From Epiperipatus broadwayi (taxonomy: Eukaryota > Onychophora > Udeonychophora > Euonychophora > Peripatidae), in NCBI GenBank assembly GCA_028023455.1, contig JAQFVV010006256.1:1550001-1614000 (forward strand): a stretch of DNA of 64,000 bases. Reading direction: 5' to 3'. Positions within the stretch are counted from its first letter, which is position 1. Each line of letters opens with the position of its first letter. A program made the position numbers and the translations under genes. Below the pieces are notes generated by a model. That model was given only the letters and a program-made list of their open reading frames with translations. It searched no databases and was not told where the DNA came from. This document shows, one piece after another, positions 25,120 through 36,290 of the stretch.

Positions 25120-25290
25120 ATATTGATGTAATATCAATGAAAATAATAGATATAATGGTGATTAACTATTATATACTGTCTTTCAATCTACAGAAATACT
25201 TTCTGTTATCGAAAGTACTTCTGTGAACTGAAAGACTGTACATAATAATCACTGTTATACTTATTATTTTCATTGTTATTACATAATATT
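25120..25290. repeat. Imperfect foldback repeat
   Basis: GAAAATAATAGATATAATGGTGATTA on the left is reverse-complementary, with mismatches, to TAATCACTGTTATACTTATTATTTTC on the right. Inner arms CTGTCTTTCA / TGAAAGACTG and AGAAATACTTTC / GAAAGTACTTCT close on a TTATC loop. Confidence 0.8.
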
Positions 25291-26218
25291 TTTTAATTAA
25301 CGGACATTTTATTTGTATTATATTTAGCAAAACAAGACAGATACTAATTTAATTTTTTTTTACAAATTATATCAATTTCAAAATATTCGTTTAAAATTAT
25401 ATTTGTAATCAATTACCCGTGGAAGTAAGTGGATGATTAATATTCTTTTTTCATATTATTGTGATTTTAAAATATGCATTGCAGATCATATTAAAATTAA
25501 TAATTTATTTACATTAGTTGATTTAATTTCTTTAAAATATGTTACTTATTTATAATACATTAAAGAAACCATAGAATTTAAAAAACAAATTTTATTATTA
25601 ATCAGATAACTGAAGAATATGGAAGAACAAATATCAGAATGATTGAAATAATAAAACAAGATTACTTTAATATTTACTTCATTACAAATGATCGGTTCAA
25701 TGTTTCAGTTTAAATGAAACAGTTGGGTTTATTTTTTATATATTTAATAAAGAAATGAAAACCTTATCATAGAAATGATCTAATAAAAGAATAAATAATT
25801 GAATAAGAATTAATATTGTAGGTTTGTTATAGTTCTCATATGCCTGAGGTAAATATAAGTTAAATATTGTTCATTGATAAAAATTATGAATTTTTATTTC
25901 TTAATGTTGCATCAGAAAGAATAGTAAAAAATAAATCTATTTAACCGTACTTTATTTATATATTTTTTGAAAAAATGAATAATAGTAACAGTTTTAAATT
26001 ATGGTGAATAACAGAATATCATCAATATTCCAAACTTCATATATTTGATTGGACTAACAATGTTACAATTAAAAGAGGATGCAAATCTTTACATTCTGAA
26101 AATCAGAATAGACATTGCATAGACTTGACTTTTAACTATTACAATAAACAAATTACATTTTAGACAATGATTGATAGTTATATTATTTGAAGAAAATATT
26201 TATTAGATCACATTATAC

Positions 26219-26280
26219 AGTGGAGCCACAATATCTGCTATATTTTGTTCCAAACCCTCCTCATATATAGCATATATAAT
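26219..26280 (+). mobile_element. pogo/Tigger-like terminal repeat fragment
   Basis: After TA comes CAGTGGAGCCACAATATCTG and then TTTTGTTCCAAACCCTCC, the layout of pogo/Tigger termini (CAGTNGAACC, then a GTTCC-AAACC block). No matching opposite end or transposase is visible nearby, so this is a fragment. Confidence 0.4.
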
Positions 26281-29200
26281 GTATACTAATTCATGTTTTG
26301 TTGATAAACTTTGGTTAGAATAGAATATTTATTGTTTATTGAATGCAAGTATACAGTACTTTTTAACATGCACACACATATATAATAAAATAACTTTTTA
26401 TATGCATAATATGCATGTATAAATTAAAATTATAATATAAACAAAATTTTAAAGTATTATTATTATTGATAAATTGAGAGGATCCATTTATGTATATCTT
26501 ATTAAGTGTATGTTCACTCACCCATTCACAAAAAAAAAAAAAACTAATTGTATTGGATTTTTAAAATAAAGTAAATAATGAAATGTGTGTCTTTCATTGC
26601 TATGAAATATGTTCTGGGTGATTTTTTTTAATAACTTTTTTTCTCTTATAGAAATTTCAAAATGGTTGTTATTAAGAAAATAGGATCTCTCTAATTATTT
26701 TGATGTTTTTAAGTCAGTATCAACTTTTATTATGTTATACAATTTTGTAAAGCTTTTTTCATTAAGTTTAAAAAACATTTCATTATGCAATCAATATATT
26801 ATACATAAACTTCAGAAAGAATAATATAGGAAGAATAAAATATATGTGCTTTCATCATAAACTGAAGAGATATTGTTAATAAATCTAATCATGTATAGTA
26901 CTTTGAGAGGTAAAATATATTTACAAATTTTATGTTTTTAAATGTTATTATATATAGTGTTCAGAGATGGAAAAATTGTTGCTTGTATATCATAAAGTGT
27001 ATTACATTTATGAATTTTAATATTTTTTTGTTTATTTTCACTTTTTGTTTGTTTACATTTTTATTACATAGTGTATGATTAAAGTCATTTACTTTGATAT
27101 AGTAAAGTTTGTGGCTTCATTATATATAGTTTATGGTATAAATGCTTATAGTACTTGAGTTAAATGCATGCTTATTATCCATTTAGAAAATTTAATGTTA
27201 AATGATATTACCTATTTTTTGGTATTTATAAGGTTATATATAAGTTAGTCATATTCATATATCATTTTAACATTTATCTTACAGATCAAATTAAAAATAT
27301 GAGTAAATAATTTATATTATTTGTTTCATATTGTTTAGCATCAATTTATAGCAATTATTGATACACTTATACCAACATACAAACTTAATCTGATGCTATT
27401 TAATAAAATTAAAAGTCTAGTGGTTTAATGTGTACATATGTTGTGTAATTTGAGAACTATTTTCAGTTTTAGTAAACTTTGTTTTCTTGTAGGCAGACAT
27501 TAAATAAGAATTCAGAAACCAGATAAATAGATTTAGAATTTTTTTTATTACTGTACTGTTTTTTGGCAGCTTAGGTCTTATGTTATGCACTATAAAGTGC
27601 TAGTTAATCAAACTATTTCAAACAAAAAATATTCCGTTCATGTATGAGTTTGGATATTTCAAGAACATAATTATATTTCCTGATTAACTAACCTACTATT
27701 TATTACACTTTGAATTACAATCAGAGTTAGTTTTAATTTGTTTAAGAGGGTGCCAGGGTTTGTAAACCCACTAACTCACATTGTATAGATTCACAGTAAA
27801 TAACTAAAAGTAAGATTGAGATTTTGATTTCTCATCACTTTAAGCTTTTATATGAATTTTCCCCAGGTTTAACTATTAAACAAGCATGTTGGCAAAGGTA
27901 ATTTATACATTTCTCACACAATTATTTAACAATAAATCTAATAAACTAAAACTGAGAATGTATAATGAAAGGTTTATATTAATGGTAAAAGTTTCATTAA
28001 GACACTTTAAATATTTAAACAATTATTATCAATTATCTATAAAACTGAAAAGAACACTTACACACATGTAATCAGATAACAACATTAATCAATTAATTCA
28101 AGCAGTTCATTTTAAAGAAATTGGTGTAAATAAGAAGTTTATAATTTAAGTTTAGTTTGCAAGCATATTGATTCAGATATGAGTTATGATATGGCAAATA
28201 ACTTACTGGTAAGTTCCACAGGTTTCATGATTAATTACCTTGCTAGGCTGGATTCTTTTACAAAAGATTCTGTAGTAATTACTTATGACTTCATTCTGGT
28301 AATACTTTTACATTTCTGATCCATACTTAAGTAAGGATAGATTGAAAGGTTTTGGTGACTTTTGTGAGAGAAAATGCCAGTGAACATTCTGGTTTCTATT
28401 CACACATATTGACTAGGTTCAATGTAGTAAGTCTGGATGGAACATTTTATTTTGGCTTCAAAAATTCTGCACACAAGAAACAGCCAGAAAAAAATACAGG
28501 AAAAAGACCTTTCTCCAAACTAGTCCACTTCTTTTATACCTATGACCAGTTTGAAATCTCTCTGTATATCTTCTTATTCTTTGTTTTATTACTAAAATAC
28601 CAGTTGATAATATTCTACATTCCTTTTTTCTTTTGAGATAGAACGATCTCTTTTTTATAAATTATTTCAGCTAACTTTAATTATTGTTAAGAATATTACT
28701 TTATTTTAATCACTTTCTTTTGTTTATCCGGGTTAGCAATTTGTATGTGTTTCCATTCTTTCCAATTTTAACGGTGTTTTACTTAAATAGATAATATCAA
28801 ACACAAGTAACTTTCATTGTACATATCTAAAAAAAAAAATTATACTAATAAAAAAAAAAAATTGCATCCATTGAGGATTTTTAAATATTACTTCCTTTAG
28901 CTTTAAAATCTTATCCATGCCAACACACACTTGTACCATATATATGTAAATGGTACATTACATACACTTACGAATTATATATATATTAATTATACATATC
29001 ATTAAGAATTATTACCAAATGTTAATTAGTGAATAATTTTGGGGAAAGATCTTTATTCCATGATAGTATTGTTATTATATTACCATTTTGATCTGCTAAT
29101 GTATTTTGTTTTATTGTTGAAATTACTTGTATCATTGTTTTTCTTTGTTCTCATCTTTTTTTGTGATTGAATAGAATATTTCAATTATAAAATAACTTTT

Positions 29201-29491
29201 GAATGTGCAATGACAAATCTATGCATTGGCAATTAAGTACAGATGCCCAACATAATTCATCACTCAGCATATATTAATGTTTCTATGCTGTGTGCAGTTT
29301 AGTACAGGTGTAGAGTGTTAAATTTTAGAATATGGAATCTGCGAATTGATTCCAGTGCTCAAACTTCTTTTGAACTCTCAAGCAAGAGAGTCATTTGAAT
29401 ACTTTTTATTAATGTTGCAAGCTGGTGATAATATTGGCAAAATGATCATTCTTGTGATACTGCCATCATGAACATTACAATATATATATAT
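26281..29491. other. A+T-rich DNA without a recognisable gene
   Basis: The longest frame is 94 codons at 28352-28636 (plus), starting MVTFVRENASEHSGFYSHI and ending in a Phe/Leu-rich tail. I recognise no family and see no splice context that supports it. The 61-codon frame at 27886-28071 likewise has no motif. Confidence 0.5.
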
Positions 29492-30330
29492 ATATAATGG
29501 TCGACAGAACATCCTTAACTTAATCTGCCATACCAGGGCACCACTGGATTATAGGAACCTAGGAAATTTATATAGTAGGCAGATATGCATGGGAGAGGTT
29601 ACTTTTTTATCGAACTGAAAGTCCCAGTCACTAGCTCAGGGAAAAGCTGACCTTAAATATCACTCTGAATGTTAAAATTTTTAATTCTTAATTTAAATAT
29701 TAATAAAATATATAAAATAAATTACTGCCAAAATTAATTCAACAAAACATTTTATTATAATGCACACACACATTAAAAGAAAAATTCTGAAAAATTAAAT
29801 TAACTAGTGAATATATTTGATTTGAATTATATGCACAGATGGATGCATTTAATTGATTTCATACAAATTTTAATATTTTACTAAGCGTGAATATGTTATA
29901 TAGATTACACATATAATCAACCTTAGGCCAAGATCTTGTGTTTAAACCAATGCTAGCTTGCTGATATATCGATGTGATCAATGCAAAATGAGATTATTAG
30001 TATAACACAAACATACTAATAGGAATTTACATCTGTAGCATGATATCATTCGAGAAATAAAGAATCATGGAGGGAAGGAATGAGCATCTTCCACATGATA
30101 TCATTCGAGAAATAAAGAATCATGGAGGGAGGGAATGAGCATCTTCCCCATGATACAAGAGCAAAATTAATTGAAATATATATATGAGATGCTCTATAAA
30201 TGGGGATAGTGGTCTTTGCTGGCTTAGTGTCATAACCAGAGTGTAAGAAAATCAATGGCATAGGAAATACATTTATGACTATTGACAATGTGATGGCTAC
30301 ACTTTTGGGTCATATGTTCAGGTGGGTATT
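29492..30330 (-). repeat. LTR-like repeat of family R (copy 2)
   Basis: Alignable with 17042-17712 in the same orientation: CAGGGCACCACTGGATTATA, CAGTCACTAGCTCAGGGAAA, AATAAAATG near 29750, CACAGATGGATGCATT and TTTTACTAAG. It has no adjoining primer-binding site, so it is probably a solo or truncated LTR. It includes a 55-bp tandem duplication. Confidence 0.55.
30039..30148. repeat. 55-bp tandem duplication
   Basis: CATGATATCATTCGAGAAAT at 30039 recurs at 30094, followed in both units by AAAGAATCATGGAGGGA. A third partial CATGATA follows. Confidence 0.92.
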
Positions 30331-31489
30331 ATGCCCTGTATGCTAATGCAGTACAAGGGAATGAGTATCCAATGCACCTACTCAGATTACATTGACATAA
30401 AACATCCATACATCTATCCACTAGCACTGATTTAACTATGAAACAATTAGACCAAAATTAACACTCTTTGAACTAACATAATCTTATGAATCTATGCAGC
30501 CATTTATGCTTATCTTTAATTTATTAATTTAAAAGAAAACATGAGAATGGAAATGATATTAAACACATAAATAAAAAAAAATACATATAATTTAAAATTT
30601 TAGTCAGTTAAAGATTTCTTTTAAAATTAAATGACGTTAAAATTACTACTTGAAAAATTTTGTGTTATACAATTAATGTTCATAGTTCCTTTACAACAAA
30701 AGTTTGTACTTTCCAATGCTGTAGGTAAAGTCCATCTTTGCAGTCCTTGACACAATTCAAAGTTCTTTCCATTTCATATTGTTCTAGGTAGAGACAAGTT
30801 TGTTGCTGGCCAATTTCCAGGAACCATCATACTCTGGAGACCATATCAGCTGATGCAAACACAGGAAATGTAAATTATTGCTGATCCCTACATTTTGGTG
30901 ATCCGCAATTCATTTATAAATATATTTAAATAACATGCAATCAGCAAGAAATGTAAATCTCAACTTCAAAGTTTTCTTTTTATATCTTTGTGAATTCTTA
31001 TCATCAAATTCCAGGATCAATCTTGCCGGGCTTGATGCTGTTCTTATTGGTGATGATGAATTTTCTCTGTGGACTGTGTGTTTATTTCAATTGTTATTGG
31101 GCAGCTTTCTTTAGAGCAGAAACTCAAAATTTTATCACTAGTAGTTTTTTAATTTATCTCTTATCTGACTTTATGCCCAAGGGCCTGTTTGCAATTACAT
31201 CAATATAAAAAATAATTTCCATTCTAAGACTAAAAATAACTAATTAACAGTTTTTTAATTCTTTTATATTAAAACAATCTTGTTTTTAGATTTTAAACTT
31301 TAAATAATTATATAATTAGTTTGCCATCTGTGCATTATATATATTAATTTAAATAAAATTGTTAAATTTTCTCTTTTTTTTACATATATTTCTACCTGAG
31401 GGTGATTTTATATTTGTTTCCACTTTTATTTGAAAGTTCCATTACAATATATGTATATAATATTTAAATATATGTATATCATCTATACT
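30331..31489. other. No recognised gene; possible LTR remnants
   Basis: A patch of moderate G+C (30680-31200) has broken frames on both strands without recognisable motifs. GCCATCTGTGC at about 31322 is the reverse complement of a string shared by family R LTRs, so an opposite-strand relic of that family is possible. Confidence 0.4.
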
Positions 31490-31905
31490 AAACTTAATGT
31501 AATTATAAGAGACTTGAACTCAAACTTTCAAGCTCCCTACATCTATATAATCTATCTTATACAATTGATACATATAACCTCATGTGAAAAAGATAAATAG
31601 TCTCCAATATACATATTTCATGCTGAACCAGCACTTTTTGGTTGTCCAGATCACCACCTCCCACAAATATAATAATCAATGCTTGTTCATTAAAGTTTAA
31701 AGATATGCTATCTTAATATAAACTGAGCATTAATTGTATATATGTGTGAGAGATGGTAATCTGGGTCAACTGATAACTGCTGTTTCAGCATGAAATACAT
31801 ATATTGGAGATCATTTATATTTTCCATATGTATTTGGGTCATATGTATCAGTTCTATAAAATAGATTGGCTAGATGTAGAGAGCTTGAAAGTTTGAATTC
31901 GGAAT
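31490..31905. repeat. Foldback repeat, family F2, copy B
   Basis: Left arm (31500-31700) begins TTGAACTCAAACTTTCAAGC. The right arm (31705-31905) ends with the complementary GCTTGAAAGTTTGAATTCG. Further in, GATACATATAACC and CATGCTGAACCAGCAC pair with the other arm. The centre is the palindromic AAGATATGCTATCTT. Outer arms are better preserved than the inner ones. Confidence 0.8.
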
Positions 31906-32167
31906 TTCATATATATATAAAATAAAGAACATGCTAATAGCTATAAACAAGCTTATTTTTTATTTTTTTATGATAAATACCACAAGCTATATAGATCCCA
32001 TGATGTATGACTTGTTTTCATTCATATATATATATTTATAAAATTAAGAGTATGCTAATGAGCTCTAAACAAGCTTTTTTTTTATTTTTTTTATTTTTTA
32101 TTATGATAAATGCTACTACAAGAGAAGGCATTCAAATCATCTTTATCTTAGATTGTCCCCATCTCCA

Positions 32168-32213
32168 GACCGGTTTTGACCTTTGGGTCTTTTCAGTGAG
32201 GAGTTGGGACACT
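32168..32213 (-). ncRNA. Hammerhead ribozyme, decayed (copy I)
   Basis: On the minus strand the core reads CTGAAAA (G8 replaced by A), stem II GACC-CAAA-GGTC, then AAAA in place of GAAA, then CCGGTC. Stem I strands are kept. Two invariant core bases are lost, so self-cleavage is not expected. Confidence 0.7.
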
Positions 32214-32339
32214 AGATTAAAAAAACCAACTCAAGCTAAGCATTTATTTAAAAGTTAATTGTCAAGAAGAAGATCTGAAACTTTTAGACATCTGCAAGTC
32301 TTTAAAGTCAGCTCTCCAATTGAAAAAAATCATATGGGT

Positions 32340-32368
32340 CTGAAAAGACCCATAGGTCGAAACCAGTC
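32340..32368 (+). ncRNA. Hammerhead ribozyme core, decayed and truncated (copy II)
   Basis: CTGAAAA, then GACC-CATA-GGTC, GAAA and CCAGTC. G8 is A, stem III is mispaired, and the upstream strand of stem I is replaced by unrelated sequence at the junction. Confidence 0.7.
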
Positions 32369-32764
32369 TTGGGGATGGAAACAATCTAAGATAAAGATGA
32401 TTTGAATGCCTCCTCTTGTAGTAGCATTTATCATAATAAAAAATATATAAAAAGTAAAAAAAAAAGCTTGTTTAGAGCTCATTAGCAAGCTCTTAATTTT
32501 ACATATTGGTAAATGCAAGCTATATATAAGTCATGTGACATCTGACTTTTTATTATTACTATTATTATTTTGCTGTTGGGGCTTTGGCTAAATTAAATGG
32601 CTAAGCCTATTAATATATAGAATATCTGAATTAAGTTCAGGCCTATATGATTTTTTCAATTGGAGAGCTGACTTTAAAGACTTGCAGATGTCTACAAGTT
32701 TCAGATCTTCTTGACAATTAACTTTTAGATAAATGCTTAGCTTGAGTTAGTTTTTTTAATCTAG

Positions 32765-32822
32765 TGTCCCAACTCCTCACTGAAGAGACCCATAGGTCGA
32801 AACCGGTCTGGGGATGGGGACA
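32765..32822 (+). ncRNA. Type I hammerhead ribozyme, complete fold (copy III)
   Basis: All elements of the self-cleaving RNA are present. CUGAAGA (32780-32786) is the CUGANGA core. GACC/GGUC (32787-32790, 32795-32798) form stem II with a CAUA loop. GAAA occupies 32799-32802. Stem III is the minimal ACC/GGU (32802-32807), and C at 32808 is the cleavage-site base. Stem I pairs 32774-32779 with 32809-32814 (six pairs, one G-U). It then has an internal loop (32771-32773 with 32815-32816), then pairs 32765-32770 with 32817-32822. The short stem III and the stem I internal loop facing loop II are typical of hammerheads in Penelope-like elements. Confidence 0.85.
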
Positions 32823-33000
32823 ATCTAAGATAAAAATGATTTGAATGCCTTCTCTTGTAGTAGCATTTATCATAATAAAAAATAAAAAAGTAAAAAAAAG
32901 CTTGTTTAGAGCTCATTATCATGCTCTTAATTTTACATATTGATAAATGCAAGCTATATATAAGTCATGTGACATCTGACTTTTTATTATATATATATAT

Positions 33001-34454
33001 ATTAGTTGAAATACACAGGCTTATATATACCTGTGTCTATATATGTAATAGACAGGGTATGAGAACAGACTTTCACATGACCCACCACTCTCCACACTAT
33101 CTCATAACACTATTATATATATATTGTAATGGAATGGGGGTATCAAAAAAGCAGTTTGAATTGGGATGATGGAAAATCATCAACCACCTTAAGTAAAAAC
33201 ATGAATTTGAAATATTAATAATTTATAAGAAGTATAATATTTAAGGGTAACATGAGATCATTAAACTCTCTGTGAGATCATTAAGAGATCAGCCAGCTAC
33301 TAAAAGCATAATTCACCATCAACCAGAATTATAAAGTAAATATAATCAAGAAAAATAACTACCCATCATCATCATTGATGGGAATAAACCAGTACAATAA
33401 ATCAATACAGTAAATCAACAGTCAATCTGGTGACTGGATTGAAAATGAGTCTTCTGTAGACCAGGCTAACTATTGAGTTTTTTCCAGCTTGGGCAATTAC
33501 TTAACCATTAATTTGGAGACACAAACTAAGTGCTCATTCATCAGATTACATAAGAATCAAGCAATAATGCTGGTACATTAAAACATGCTGAACATCTTCA
33601 ATGTTCTGGCCACTTGTAATGGCCAACTATAAACTTAACTTCTAATAAGACTAAATTAAAAATAAAATATAGTGCATGGGCTTTAAAGAATATAATCTTA
33701 TGTGCCAACCAGGATGATGACCGATCATCACTGGATTCCTCAAAAGCACTAAATATGCATCCCCATTCATATATTCATCTTTTTGTGCATGAATCTAGCT
33801 CAGAGGACATAAGCTCTATTACTGTATGTGACCAAGAGATGATGCAATACAATTTTAACAATTAAATACAAGTTTATTAATAACAAAAAAATTAAAAAAT
33901 TGAAATTAAGGTTTATGTGGCTATACATATAAATTAAGTCTTATACAATAAAGAAAATTATCACAGACGTGCGATTTCTATTATACAATTAATCTATTCA
34001 ATTGACATTCAATAAAAAAAATGATTAAAATTTACATATGTGTGTGTGCATGCTAACATTTACATCATATTTTAACTTAATAGCAATAATTTTATATTTT
34101 CATAATTTCTTTGGAAATATGCATAAATTTCATACATATATGTGTATATAAACAAAATATAGATATAATTTAAAATTAGTTTAAGTTTATAAGTTCTCTC
34201 TCTTTTTTTAAATATAGTCAATTTTTGACAAGTACTTGTTGATTAATTATCAGTGTTCTTGACCAATTTAAAAGATTTGCTTTTACGATATTAATTCAAA
34301 CAAAATTATGCTTGCATTTAAGTTATATATTCTTTTTTTAATGTCATTTTTTTTAAGGAATTAGCAAAACCATTTCTTCAAAAATAAATATCAAATCGTC
34401 TTTCTTTTAGACATTTGGCTTAAGCAAATTATTTACTTGTTTTGCTTTAAGTTA
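33001..34454. other. Non-coding DNA, possible solo LTR
   Basis: From TGTAATGGAATGGGGGTATC at 33125 to about 33930 the composition resembles the other LTR-like blocks (similar TGTAATGG start, an A+T-rich signal region near 33865). I find no partner copy or primer site to prove it. Beyond 33930 nothing is seen. Confidence 0.3.
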
Positions 34455-34754
34455 TTAATTTATAATTTTAAAAGTCATTTTAAGGAATATTAAAATAAAA
34501 TAACTCACTGTATATACATGTGACATGTTTATCTGTGATTCCCTGCATGTATAGATAAACTGCAGCATAAGTACACCAATTTCTTCAAGTTTTTCTCTTG
34601 GTAAGCTTGGTTTTTGGTCCAACAGAAAAATATAATCCATGTTTGTTGTCATCATCTGGGAAAAGTATTGAAGTAATTTGTTGGAATACCATGAGCTTCC
34701 TTTTGTAGTCCAAACAATTGTCAAGCTATCTTCTAGAACATATTTAAACAGCAA
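34455..34754 (-). CDS. Unrecognised open frame, about 100 codons
   Basis: The minus frame reads through residues such as IVWTTKGSSWYSNKLLQYF, then LLDQKPSLPREKLEEIG. Its composition is more protein-like than most frames here. It has no ATG start; the first codon after the upstream stop leads to ATC-TAT-TTG. A GTGAGT sequence follows SHVYT, which could be a splice donor. The nearest acceptor-like site (CTTTACTGCAG, about 34795) gives in-frame stops. I recognise no family. It could be a decayed exon or transposase piece. Evidence for a real gene is weak. Confidence 0.2.
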   Translation of the reverse strand: MLFKYVLEDSLTIVWTTKGSSWYSNKLLQYFSQMMTTNMDYIFLLDQKPSLPREKLEEIGVLMLQFIYTCRESQINMSHVYTVSYFILIFLKMTFKIIN

Positions 34755-35415
34755 ATAGATTCATTTGAAGTGACCCTGGCCTCATGAATCAAAACTCTGC
34801 AGTAAAGTACAGGGGAGATGCTGGACTGTACTCCCTTAGATCTTATGAGCTCTGTATAACTCTGCTAGCTATTTTGTCTTTTTTCAGGCTATTGATTCAG
34901 AAGTGACCCATCTTCAAGTAAATAAAAACTCCTGTGAAGGAAAATAGTAGCAGTACCTGGATCTACTGTCATGCCTTCAGCTACATCAGTTCATGGTAGC
35001 TATTCTGCCAATTCTCTGCTACAGCCAACAACAAACTGCAGTTAACCATTTTGGTCATCTAATTGCTGCCACTTTCTCAATAATTTTTAGTAGCCAAGTT
35101 GTTCTGTTCAGCTCTTACAAAAATTACAACCACTCTTCAAAAATCACTATCCAGACTGTTCTCTTCAAAAATCACTCTCCAGACTGGAGCTAATTTTGTT
35201 ATCAGCCCTTTTATAGATTCATCTAAGATGATAATAACATCTTGATTAAAAACAGAGTTGTTTTTTTCTCTCTCTAATCCTTTTGACACAAGCTTGAAAT
35301 TTTTATTAAAGTGTGATATACATGTTTTCACTTAGGGGATTTCTAATAGATATAGATTTTGTTTAATTAATTAAAATTTCAAAAATACAATACTTGTTTT
35401 TAAATCTCAAAATCA
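34755..35415. other. Moderate G+C segment, unrecognised
   Basis: A direct repeat of TTCAAAAATCACTNTCCAGA occurs at about 35136 and 35166. Frames on both strands are short. Confidence 0.4.

Positions 35416-35494
<79 letters not shown>
35416..35494. repeat. (AAT)n microsatellite, about 26 units
   Basis: An uninterrupted AAT run. Confidence 0.97.
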
Positions 35495-35496
<2 letters not shown>

Positions 35497-35711
35497 AATA
35501 TTTATATTTAGTCAGAAAAGTTTAATTTATAAAACAATATTTTAAATCAGAGTTATTATTTATTTATTTTTATTTCAAAGAATGCAGAAAATATCTACTA
35601 TAATTTTTGTCTGTGTTTATTTCTATTTTTCCTTTCAATTATATATATATATTTATGCACACACTATATTACCGTGTGGTTGTAACCCAACTGGTTAATA
35701 TATATATATAT

Positions 35712-36290
35712 AATGGATCAGTTTCTGGCCTTGCATATTATATACTTTATGGACCATCAGAATGGGCTAGAAATTATATCTAGGATTCCTAAATTTATTT
35801 ACTAAGGCTGTAAACCTCAAGAATATGCATGTGAAAATTTGAAGGTAGGAATCGCTACAGGTCTTAACCACAAGCAGAATATGTGCATGAAAATGTGAAG
35901 GTAGGGACCTCTAGCTTGTGGTTAAGACCTGTAGAGGTCCCTACCTTCACATTTTCACATGCATATTCTTGAGGTTTACAGCCTTAGTAAATATTACTTA
36001 AGTAATTAATGTGCATTTAAATAAATTTATGATTCCTAAATTTCTAAACTCCTAACAACCTTGATCTCAATCCTTGGAGGCAACATGTTTGCATATGAAC
36101 ATATATCAGGTACCTCCACACACACTTGTCATTTTTCTCCATTCCTAAATTCCATTTATCCCAGAATTTGAGCTCAAGGAGAATACACCCAATATTTTAC
36201 TTCAAGGAATAATTATATCACAATCTTTATTGTATCAAGTGTGTGATAAATTAAGAAATGAATAAAGAAAAATGTAAATGACTGACTTTA
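35712..36290 (-). repeat. 3' LTR of Gypsy element 2, interrupted by a foldback element
   Basis: Matches 40644-40985 over its whole length when the 234-bp foldback insertion is set aside. Shared blocks are TTGCCTTGCATATTAT, GGATTCCTAAATTT, ATCTCAATCCTTGGAGGCAA, CATATATCAGGTACCT and GTGTGATAAATTAAGAAATG. The element runs on the minus strand, so this left copy is the 3' LTR. Confidence 0.85.
35797..36030 (+). mobile_element. Foldback element family F1, copy 2
   Basis: Bounded by the exact 13-bp direct repeat GATTCCTAAATTT (35784-35796 and 36031-36043). The sister LTR holds that string once, at 40720-40732 (empty site). Arms of about 74 bp run from CTAAGGCTGTAAACCTCAAG to ACAGGTCTTAACCACAAGC and their complement, with about four mismatches. 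The loop holds a third partial copy of the arm (GAATATGTGCATGAAAATGT). A tail ending GTGCATTTAAATAAATTTAT precedes the right target repeat. Confidence 0.9.

Larger units (their letters stand above)
32010..33000. mobile_element. Array of three Penelope-type terminal repeats (one inverted, two direct)
   Basis: Copy I (about 32010-32330, minus orientation), copy II (about 32334-32545, plus, 5'-truncated at its hammerhead core) and copy III (about 32653-32972, plus) share a ~330-bp unit. The unit runs from CTGACTTTAAAGACTTGCAG, through a hammerhead core and GACAATCTAAGATAAA, to CTTGTTTAGAGCTCATTA. Copies I and III form long inverted arms. Such terminal repeats with hammerheads and mixed orientation are known for Penelope-like elements. 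No RT or endonuclease is found here, so the body is missing, or this is a non-autonomous derivative. Confidence 0.6.

Noticed and set aside
34455-34754. Definite host exon
   Set aside because: A donor-like GTGAGT is present, but the only nearby acceptor puts stops in frame and there is no family match.
35784-36043. F1 elements as ordinary TIR transposons
   Set aside because: Direct repeats of 13, 14 and 15 bp and a one-sided tail do not fit any fixed-length duplication class. Kept as a separate family.
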